64,000 nt of DNA from Cordilura impudica (Eukaryota > Arthropoda > Insecta > Diptera > Scathophagidae), in assembly GCA_963682025.1 (NCBI GenBank), contig OY821517.1:93865946-93929945 (forward strand), given 5' to 3'. The position numbers and the translations under genes were made by a program. Positions 54,727 to 64,000 of the stretch are shown piece by piece. The notes below the pieces were generated by a model. That model ran no database searches. It worked only from the letters and a program-made list of their open reading frames with translations, and was not told where the DNA came from. Positions within the stretch are counted from its first letter, which is position 1. Every line of letters begins with the position of its first letter.

Positions 54727-55859
54727 TTTTTTTAAGTGAAAGGTTATAATATCTTATTTAGTGTTATGTATTTATGTAACCTTTGCCCATTTTTGCCCCA
54801 TTTAATTATAATCGTCATCTTCAGCAACATTTGAATTTCAACCTGCAGAAATACTGCGAGTTTGGGAAGAAGGTTGCCGCAAAACTGCTTTTCTTTCGGA
54901 TTGGGTTTTCGAAAAAATTGGCGATAATGGAAAAAGAGAAGAAATAAAAATAAAAATTAAAAGTTTGTGTGCATACGTTAATGGAAGGCATTCGAAATGA
55001 AATGCTAACTCGATTTAAGGATAAACACTCACAGTGGGTTTCCGCAAGCACTCTAAAAGAAAAGAAATCAGTGATAGTGATCTTGAACAACCCCGCTCAA
55101 GTAAACATCCACTTACGCAGAGGTAAAGGATCGGCAAAAAAGGAAACTTGCGAGTGATCATTCTTTAGAAAAGATAACAATGTATTTAGATTTAATTGTT
55201 CACACAACTGCTGTTGTGGCCAAAAAATCAAATAAACAAGATTTGGCATTTGTTTTAAAAAAGTGTACTACTTCTCCATCACGGCCGAATAAGATATTCC
55301 ATATCTGATCTCTTCCGATCAAAGAGAATTAGTTCCACTTACCCCAGGAGAAGATCTTGTGTTTTTGCTTGGAAACGATTTAAGTAGGAGACAATATATG
55401 AACATGCGGTTACTGAATATAGCATATGGGCGGTGGGGGTGTCCGATTTCGATGAAACTTCTTATAATTCTTAATTTTGTTAAAGTAAACCATCCTACAA
55501 GGTTTAAGCAAAATATATGGTGTCTACAAATTAATGCCAAAAAATCGATTTCTGGACCATAGCGCAATGGTTATTGAAAATAAGTCCGAACGATTTAAAA
55601 AGCTTTTCTTTCACTGTATCAAGTTTATTTGTTTGTGTGTGTTTTGATTTGTCTCTTATGTTTTTTGTTCAGTCATTGTATTTACTAAAAGAAGCAACGT
55701 GATCAGTCGTTGACATCATATTTTTAATACCATTGTTCAGATGATAAAGTTTCCTTGTAATTAGTTTTATGTTAGTACTTTTCTTAATTGTCCTTTTATA
55801 TTGCTGCATTGAAAAAGTTGTGTTACCTGTTTTGTGGTGTTTTAGTGTGATTTGGTATT
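54727..55859. other. Unidentified, with possible coding traces
   Basis: Near 54835-55140 the plus strand reads QPAEILRVWEEGC, AFLSDWVFEKIG and, in another frame, SDSDLEQPRSSKHP. This is less random than its surroundings, but I cannot assign it. Near 55270-55560 only short frames exist. It may be a decayed transposase N-terminus. Confidence 0.3.
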
Positions 55860-56345
55860 AAGCTATAGCTTCAACATACTCTTGCAGAGTATGAATACCT
55901 TCAGTTATCCAAAATTACAAGAAATGTAGTACCAGCATTATCAATATACCCACGAATCTCTTCAATAAGTGCAGTTATGCAGCTGTGCTATGGACGAAAA
56001 CCTGATTGTATGTTTGAGAGTAGACAATTTTTCTACCATTTTTCAACTTGCTAATTTACCTTCCATGCACTTTAGACAGGTATGGTATGAGAACCATGGG
56101 ACGATGTTCTTTATTTGATTGAGGAATGGGTTAAATTTGAGCAAATTTCCAACTTTGAGAAAAAAAAAATTATTATTTCGTAATTCTAAGATAATTTCTT
56201 TTACAGATCTAGGATGTATTATATCAGAACTAATAGCATTCGATTTTATAAACTGACAGATGGAGAGTACTTCCAATTGGTTAACGCAGTGGAAAGAAAG
56301 CACTTTCAGATAATGTTGAATTAATATGAGAACTGTGAGTATAAA
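55860..56345 (-). pseudogene. LINE reverse transcriptase scrap
   Basis: On the minus strand, LEVLSICQFIKSNAISSDIIHP (56270-56215) and, after frame breaks, QSGFRP and ALIEEIRGYIDNAGTTFLVILD (56000-55910) match the reverse-transcriptase start of the LINE at 15640 (QSGFRPKQ, EDIRGYIDSGNIAFLVLLD). Nothing beyond the first palm strand is left. Confidence 0.7.
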
Positions 56346-58073
56346 ATCCTTCACTGACGAACATGTTTTGCATATTTGTAAAATATTCGTTAAATCAATA
56401 TTTATTTCAAGGTTAACAACTCCCTAAGACTCCAATTTCTGGCATAATTTTCCATGTTTTTTTTTTTTTTTTTTTTTAAGTCTGTAGCAAAATAAATAGG
56501 CAAGGCTAATATGCATACTTAGCAGTTTTTATCATTTTATTTACTTTCTGTTTGGCTTTTGAATATTACTTATGTAAATTATTTATCATAAACTACTTCC
56601 GTTTTCAGATTTTATCTATAAAACCCGAAAGAAATCAAAGTTGGCAAAAGTCTCAGAAAAGAAAAGGAAAATCTCATAAGACTGGATTCAGAAACTTGCA
56701 TGAATTTTAACTTCAGCAGGCATCATGGTCGTCAATTTTATACTACGTTTGAGGAGGAGAACCTTTCTGACCTCATATTGGTGTTGAACTGTGTGGTTTA
56801 CAGTATCTTATCCCGCAAGCTATTTGTCAATGCTGCAAAGAGTCATCCATATTTAGAGCAACATGAGCAATTATTACACAAGTGTATACAGAAGAGTAAA
56901 TGGAAAAAATAGATTTATTATATGCAAGCCCACGATATGTCCACTAACATTTTCACAATTTATTGTGGCTCATTAGACTGCAAAAATTTTAAATATGATG
57001 TGGGAAAATCTATAATATTAATAGGCTAGGCGATTTCTTGTGAATGATGTTTTTATAGTATATAGTATATTATTTGAAAGGTATTTCTTTTTAGCCGTTT
57101 TGCAGATTTATAGACATTTAAATTTTTTCCTTTATTTTGAGTAAATTGCATTCAAAGTTGGAAGGACTCATTCGTAAAATTTATTTTATATGAGAAACAT
57201 TAATTTCTATTCAGCACAATATCAAATAGAAACTGACAGAATCAAAATAAATATTTCGAATTAAAAATAAAATTTATATAAAAACTTTATATCAAAAATT
57301 GATTTTGGAAGAGATAATATTGTACAACAGCCAAATTTAGGGGTTAGGATTTCAAAGCCGGGTGAAATTATTAGACTCATATGGTAAACTGTTCGGCCTT
57401 CGAAAGCAAAAATTTTTTTATGGCCAATTCCTTAACGGTTTGCTAAGCTGTTCCGCTATACTTCAGGAATAATTGATGATTTCTTATTTCATTCTTCAAC
57501 AAAATTGTAGCTAAGACGTCGAGTAATAAAACATTACATTGCTGAATGTTACAATATATACTAAAAATCAATATTTTTAAATGCTTTTAAAAATTCTATG
57601 TTAAAAAAAAAAAAAGTATATTTCTTAGGATTCATAAGAAGCAATTTCCGATCTATCAGAATTCATTGAGTTTAATCCTTAACCATTAAGACCATCTACA
57701 GAAGGTCATCACTAAATCCAATTTTTTTCATATATAACATTTTTTGCGATCTAGTCGCCAAAGACATTTGTGTCAGTTTGAATTTATTTATCGAACGAAA
57801 CCAGCTTGCACATGCTCATTTGAATCGTTTGACTGATACAACCATTTCTTTCAAGATTTTGGTGAAAACTGACGCACAAAATATTTGTGATTTTGGTCCA
57901 AATTAAAATTAAAAAAAAAATACTTTCCAATCGCAATGGAGTCGGGAAATATTTGGTAAGAAGTTGGGCCGTTTGTATTGATAATTTGCTATTCGTTTGA
58001 TTTGTGAAGAAAAAGATTTTGCTAGAATCGAGTTTTTAGAAAAGACCGTTGTTATTTTGGCGGTTATTTTTAC
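56346..58073. other. AT-rich interval, nothing firm
   Basis: A 70-codon frame at 56700-56912 (basic and hydrophobic, not recognised) is the only frame that might be real. An 18-base or longer T run lies near 56460. No terminal repeats were found. The right end may contain the 5' part of the piggyBac-like relic. Confidence 0.4.
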
Positions 58074-59655
58074 TTGAATCAAAGGTGGTTATTGTTGACA
58101 AAAGTGATTTTATGTTTTAAGAGTACGCCAGGGCGAAGCGAAAGAAGTAAAGACTGCGATAAGCAGAAAAAAATAAACCTTTCTCCAATGACTGATGAAG
58201 AAATTTCAGATTTCAGATTGTCGACGAATATAAGTAATTTGAGTTTGAACACGATTGATGAACAACAACGTATTTCAGCTGGAGCAGAAAATGCAATACA
58301 TGTGAATACAGCGCCACAAGATGACATTCCAATTGTAATAACCGAATCGATACCAGCACAACCAGAGCCCCAAACAGAAGCTACAATGTCGATAAAGTCA
58401 AAGAAAATAGCTCGATTACCATTACTAAGTGTAGAAACCTCTGGACACGAGTAATACCATCAGCTATTGGATTCACTGGAGGTGGTTAGTAATTCAAAAC
58501 TAATTTATATGAAAATTTAATAGTTAGTTATTGCCGTTGTTTTTCCTTTTTAGACTTGGTGAATATTGTCAAAGACCCGCCTGAATTCAAAGGCATTCTA
58601 TTGCATAAAATGTATATGCAATTGCATGTGCACGAAGTTGCATTCAGAGGAAAAACAGACTTGCCGCTTGAAGTGACAAAAATGCAAACAACATTGGATT
58701 TTTTTTCGTATTTCTTAACCGACGATCTATTCGAGTTGATAAGTCTTGAAACGAATCGGGCTGCTATCTCAGAAAACGTGAACACACAATTCAAAGTTGA
58801 TAAACACGGAATACGGATACATTGGAGTGTTGATTTTTTTTGGCGATTTTCCGTTACCCAAATATTGAAATGCACGGCAGCGAATACGGTTTTCGACACA
58901 TACCAGATTGCATGCCGAAAAACAAATTTGAAAAGGTAAAGAAACATTTATCGTTTAACGATGGATCACAACGTATCACAAAATGAATTGCAGGATATGA
59001 TTCCATTTTTCGAATCAGAAAAGTTGTGACTTATTTAAATGATCGCTTTGATTCAATTCCGAAAAAAGCCTGTTTATGTATCGACGAACAAATGTGTTCA
59101 ACTAAAATGGTTCATCATTTACGCCAGTATTTACCAGACAAACCATATCCGAGGGGCGTTTGGTTTGTGCGACAGCAATGGCTTCTCCTACCGATTCGAA
59201 ATATACACTAGAGCCAGAAATGATGACGTCAACTTATTTGATACACCAAACATTGGAGCAAGAGGAAATGTTGTTATCAGGTAAAATATTTGTTATGGTT
59301 ATATATTCTCTCACATTGAAAATTGATTTGTTTTCCCCTTTTAAAATTAGATTGTCACAAACAGTGCCAAATTTTGTGAATCACATATTGTATTTCGACA
59401 ATTTCTATACATCTCTACCTCTTTGGGTGTATCATAGAGCACGTGGCATTTATAGTCTTGGTACTGTGAAAGCGAATCGGATTCCAACCTGCAAACTTCC
59501 TACAGACAAAAGCGAAGAATCGAAAAAAGCACCACGAGGTTATTCAACAGAATTCGTTGGATCGGCTTATGGTGTCGACATCACCTCAGTTTTGTGGAAA
59601 GACACGAAGAATGTCAGACTGCGCTCAACATATGTTGACACTAAGCCTTTTAGTT
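58074..59655 (+). pseudogene. piggyBac-like transposase relic with intron-like gaps
   Basis: An acidic start region (MTDEEISDFRLS at about 58188) is followed by a PEFKGILLHKMYMQL segment at 58580-58630 and LTDDLFELISLETNRAAIS near 58720-58775. Then come NKFEKVKKHLSFNDGS near 58920-58970, CIDEQMCSTK (first catalytic Asp) near 59080-59105, and HILYFDNFYTSLPLW (second Asp) near 59380-59425. The last block is KDTKNVRLRSTYVD near 59600-59640. Two gaps look like short introns: about 58481-58553 and 59281-59350, with GT...AG ends and T-rich 3' sides. Frameshifts near 58860 and 58905 also break it. A LINE inserted at 59650 cuts off the C-terminal part. Confidence 0.72.
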
Positions 59656-61990
59656 ATTTATTTATTTATTGAGTATATGAATACAATATGATCCTTACAG
59701 ACTAGCAGACTTATCACTAATATTACAACAATTTATTTAAACAAGTTTTAAACTCATTAGTAGAAATACTTAAATCTAATTCTTTGCAAAGACTATTATA
59801 TAATCTCATAGATTTGGTTAGAGGTTCATTACGGCCATATTCAGTTCTATGAAACTCAATATGGAAAAAATTGTTTCTTCCCAATGAAATTTGAGGCACC
59901 AAAAATTTAATTAAATGTAAAAGATCAGGACAATCAATATAACCACAAATTATGCTACGAAAAAATGATAATGAGTGTATTTTCCTTCGAGATTCAACTA
60001 CATCTGTGCTCATGAGATGTGAGAGGGGTTGAGAAATGAAGAGAGAAAAAGGTGAACTTTAAAAATTTGACTTGAACTTTTTCCACACAATTTGTATTGA
60101 CGCTAATATTGCAAAAGACGTACAAAACGAAAACAACGTACAAAAGACGAAAATATTATTTTTTTTAGCATTATAATCAAACAGATTACCAATATTACGC
60201 CGAATGAAATATAAAAGCGAATAAGCTTTGGGAACGATGTAGTTCAAGTGCCCACTAAAGTGAAACTTAGTATCAGATACTACATGTAAGTCTAAAATTT
60301 CATCAACAAACAATAAAACTTGCCCTCCAATATTATATTGAGATAAAAAAGCATGACGGCATCTACAAAAAGTCATAAATCGACATTTAGCAACATTGAA
60401 AGGAATGTCATTATGTTCCGACCACAAAAATACTCTATCTAAGTCATTCTGAAGATCAACAATATCCATTGTTTTTTTAAAATTTTTAAAAGAGTTACAG
60501 ACGTCATTTATAAAAATATTAAAAAGCAATGGACCTAGGATACTTCTTTGCGGAATACCAGAAGGTGGAATGAAAAAATCTGAACAAATTCCATCAATTG
60601 AGACATTACAGATTCTGCCAGTTAAATAATAATGAAACCATCTCAACATTTCAGAATGAAACCCTATTTTATACAGCTTTAATAGCAGCAATTCATGCGG
60701 TACGCGGTCAAATGCCTTAGCAAAATCAGTGTATATAGTGTCAATTTGAACACCCCTTACAAAATGGGCTATACAATAGTTAGTAAAAACAGCTAAGTTT
60801 GTGGTAGTAGATCTACCAGCCATAAAACCATGCTGAGAAGAAGAAATGTAACGTTTCAGTTGGAAATAAAGCTTATCATAAACTGTACGTTCAAAAAATT
60901 TGGCAATATTTGTTAATTTAGAAATTGGTCTATAATTAGAAACCTCATTCCTATTACCTGACTTAAGAATAGGAAAAATTGTGGAATTTTTCCATTTTTG
61001 AATAAAAAAGCCCACTCTTAAAGAGTGATTACAAATCCTTTTAAGAGGATAAACTAACGATGAAACACACTGTATCAACAAAAAGGCTGAAATACCATGA
61101 GCATCACATTTAAACGAATTTGAGAGTTTAGATATACCCATAGCACCATCGTCCTCGGAAATTTGCAATGAACCAAAATCAAAAAATGAATGTATTTCAT
61201 CTATATCAAAACTACCATGAAAGTTTTCATTATTAAAATTGCTCTTGAAATAATCAGCAAATAGATTAAGAGAACCACGTATAGAATTAGAAGTATACCC
61301 CTGATAAGACATTTGATCAGGAATGGCAGATGTACCTTTTTTTGAATTAATAAAGCTCAAAAATCATTTAGGATTATCAATGATCGAATCATTAACACTC
61401 ATCATGTATTGATTATATAAAAATTTGTTCAGGCAGTTAAATTCTCTTTCATAATGGAGAAACATAAATTTATCAGCAGCATTGTTTGATGATTTAAATT
61501 TTTTATGATATTTATTACGAAAATTCTTTAACTTTTTCAACCCTTTGGTATACCAAGGAAGTCTATAGACATTACGTTTAATTAAGGGAATATTTTCATA
61601 ACATATTCTAAGCAGGTTAGGTAAAAAAATTCTCATAGCAAATAGCAACAATATCATTAGCTAATAATATATCCCAATTTGAGTTACTAATTAAGTAATT
61701 CAGAAAATTAAAATCAGACGCATAGTAATTACAATGAAAATAATTTGAACTACTAATTTTAGCATATTCATAAAATTCAATTTCGACTTCCAATGCACTG
61801 TGATGAGCAGTAGAAGGTGAAATTGGAAAAGCCGGTTCAGTAAGACTGAACTTGAGATCAGAGCTTACAAAAAGCAAATCTAAAAGTTTATTTTGTCTAC
61901 TAAAAACCATATTTATCTGAATTAAGTCTATACTGAAGGTGAAATCAATAAAACTGATTTCATAAGACTTGTTAAGATTACTTGTTAAGA
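59651..61990 (-). pseudogene. CR1/Jockey-type LINE, reverse transcriptase and 3' end (minus strand)
   Basis: It reads leftward: an endonuclease end (NKLLDLLFVSSDLKFSLTEP) at 61910-61850, a linker (YRLPWYTKGLKKLKNFRNKYHK) near 61540, and then an open frame of 433 codons (61360-60059). That frame has SNYRPISKLTNIAKFFERTV, QHGFMAGRSTTTNLAVF, DTIYTDFAKAFDRVPHELL and GIPQRSILGPLLFNIFINDV, then directly DLQNDLDRVFLW. The catalytic FADD block that belongs between the last two is deleted, apparently without breaking the frame. A further 96-codon piece follows to 59723. The 3' end is a TTTA/TAAA repeat at 59651-59675, inserted into the piggyBac relic. Confidence 0.85.
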
Positions 61991-63262
61991 AATAACTTTT
62001 TTTTTTTTTTTGAAAATGCTATAAAAAAACTACTGAATATTATCTCAAATTTCTTTTTTTATTTGAAAGTACAATCCTTCCGGTTAATATTGAAAACTAA
62101 TTTCATTCAAATGGCTGCCTTGGCTGGCCATGCAGTAGCCTACACGATCGGTCCAATTTTTAAGCACATTATCGATTATGTGCAGCTGTATTTCACCAAT
62201 GGCTTCACGAATATTGTCGTTTAAAGCATCAATTGTCTCTGGCTTGTTGGCGTAACACTTATCTTTGAGGGCACCCCACAAATAATAGTCCAACGGTGTC
62301 AAATCGCAGCTCTGAGGTGGCCAAATGACGTCAGCTCTGCGGCTGATAATGCGATCTTCAAAAACAGGGCGCAAAACATCGAGTGTAGCTTCGGCTGGGT
62401 GGCACGTAGCGCCATCCTGTTGAAATCAAATGTTGCCAATATCCTCCTCTTCAATTTTTGTGAACAAAAATTCGTTCAACATGGCCCGATAACGATCACC
62501 ATTGACTGTAACGGCTACTCCTTGCTCATTTTCAAAGAAAAATGGCCAAATTATGCCTCTGGACCAAAATCTGCACCAAACAGTGACTCGTTTTGGGTGT
62601 GTCGGCTTTTCAGTGTATGCGTGCGGGTTTTCTGTGCCCCAAATGCGACAATTTGGCTTGTTTTCATACCCGCCAAGATCATCTGAAAAGATGATTTTTT
62701 TTGGCAAAATCGGCATCTTCTGTAAGTCGATCGCAGGCCCACTTAGCGAAGCGAAAACGCATTGGATGGTCAGTTGACTTCAACTCCTGAACCAATTGGA
62801 CTTTTATGGCGTCATACCAAGGTCTCTATGCAAAATTCGTCTCAATGATGCTTGCGAAATGTTCAATTCTTGAGAACGACGGTGAATTGATGTTGATGGC
62901 GCTTCACGCACACTTTCTGCCACAGCAGCAATATTCTCGGGTGTGCGCACTGTTTTTGGCTTTTCACGCTTTGGTTTATCGATGACGATGCCAGTTTCTT
63001 TCACTTTTTTCACAAGATAACGAACATACGGAGCTGATGGTGCTTCTCTTCTTCCAAAATCCGTACGCAATTTTCGCACACATTCTGCAACATTACCATG
63101 TTTTTCAAAGTAATGTCGCAATATTTCCCAGCGTTGATCAAGCGTATACACAACCATATTCGTTCAGCGGAAGGATAAAACTAATTACCTGTCAAATCAG
63201 ACATGAGCTAAATGTTACCATTCACGAAATAAGCACTAGTTGAAAAAAAAACGTTAGATGGC
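61991..63262 (-). mobile_element. Second mariner-family element (DD41D type), broken
   Basis: About 1.27 kb inserted in the LINE. The transposase reads from 63157 on the minus strand: MVVYTLDQRWEILRHYFEKH, then RRSQELNISQASLRRILHRD (helix-turn-helix), then IIFSDDLGGYENKPNCRIWG near 62690-62640 (first Asp region). Next is FQQDGATCH near 62420, where the preceding Trp codon is now a stop, and last CDLTPLDYYLWG near 62300. Counting between the second and third Asp gives 41 residues, as in the complete element at 29034, but the proteins are only distantly alike. There is also a frame break near 62720-62800. The terminal repeats are not clear. Confidence 0.78.
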
Positions 63263-64000
63263 GGACCCTTATGAAACACAGATGAAGAGTTCTCCAGTAA
63301 CCGCTTTAACAGCAACACATAGTTGATCAATGACTGAATCATTATTTGATAAATTTATCAATCTACAAAAGAGAGTTTTTCTAAGTGCAATAAGTACACC
63401 ACCACCTCTAGTGAATCTCGTTTTCAAGGCATCTCTAAAGAATTCTCCATCATAGAAGTCAGAGTTCAACCAAGTTTCAGCAATAACAATGACATCAAAA
63501 TCACATTGGGCTGTATAGAGACTAAATAATGACGATTTAGTTCTCATACCCGAGACATTATGATAGTAAATTTTAAAAGAACTAAAAGCATTAGAGCTGA
63601 CCAATCTTTCTGCTCCGGACCTGTAGTTTTGGGAAAAATCTTAAAAGGTCGTACTTTTATAGCCGATGTCCATAGTTCTGCAGTAAACAGATCATTATAC
63701 AAATTTGAAGAAATGCCTAGTTTGAAATTAACAAACTTTAAATCAGCCACCGAAGCATCTTTTTTGACTAATTTAAAACATGAAATATGCCCTTTTTCAC
63801 TATTTAAATGTTCAGAGACATAGGAAATAATATTGTCGTCCGTAACAGACTTTTTTCTCAAATTTACATGTGACCAGTTAGAATCCGTATCACCATTCAA
63901 AACCGCAACATTAGCATTATTGATATTGTCACTTACATTATCAGCAGCAACAACATCATTGTAACTATTTTGTGTGTTTACACTATTTGAGCATACAGGC
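63262..64000 (-). pseudogene. CR1/Jockey-type LINE, 5' part (ORF1 end and endonuclease)
   Basis: Reading leftward from the window edge, 63900-63544 resembles the end of an ORF1 protein (HISCFKLVKKDASVADLKFVNF and RPFKIFP). Bases 63604-63269 give the endonuclease start (FKIYYHNVSGMRTK, DFDVIVIAETWLNSDFYDGE, TRGGGVLIALRK). The frame stops at the mariner insertion and resumes at about 61990. The LINE continues beyond the window. Confidence 0.82.

Overview
This is AT-rich eukaryotic DNA made almost entirely of transposable elements, many of them nested. I find no host gene, rRNA, tRNA or CRISPR array that I can support. The mixture points to an insect, most likely a higher fly (Diptera, Brachycera): Jockey-like and CR1/Jockey-type LINEs, BEL/Pao, Ty3/gypsy, Ty1/copia, Penelope-like, DD41D mariner, Tc1, piggyBac and PIF/Harbinger, plus about ten copies of a short element built like Drosophila INE-1/DINE-1 (Helentron-derived). 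The species cannot be fixed from the sequence alone.

Layout. 1-2330: an A-rich minisatellite and an old Helitron. 2335-13719: a decayed Jockey-type LINE carrying two insertions. The first is a solo LTR (3520-4605) with a 4-bp target duplication; it holds a tandem array of nine hairpins whose stems co-vary. The second is a nearly intact BEL/Pao element (6072-13688) with a 1730-codon gag-pol, identical LTRs over 356 bp, and a second downstream gene (12275-13024) that repeats the zinc-knuckle and protease region behind apparent splice sites. 13890-18440: INE-1-like pieces and a CR1/Jockey-type LINE with an intact YADD. 19569-21297: a Helitron on the minus strand. 21790-25925: copia, LINE and Penelope fragments and a cluster of INE-1-like elements. 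26085-27919: a broken piggyBac-like gene. 29034-30339: a complete DD41D mariner with an open transposase. 30690-36520: a LINE split by a 3.6-kb DNA transposon with about 480-bp terminal inverted repeats and a transposase broken by one frameshift. 36567-38520: a Tc1 relic and a Harbinger relic. 39764-42418: a Helitron holding two kinds of tandem array, one of them GC-rich. 42919-44697: a plus-strand Helitron of the same family as 19569-21297. 44715-47500: a minus-strand gypsy relic with a Penelope shard in it. 49630-53580: a LINE copy with a 764-bp MITE precisely inserted, then a Penelope-like relic. 55860-64000: another LINE scrap, a piggyBac-like relic, and a minus-strand LINE that itself received a second DD41D-like mariner.

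The elements do not form one pathway; they form a stack of insertions that can be ordered in time. The youngest full elements appear to be the BEL/Pao copy and the DD41D mariner. The most interesting signals are the covarying hairpin array, the spliced-env-like accessory gene of the BEL element, and the long-TIR transposon.
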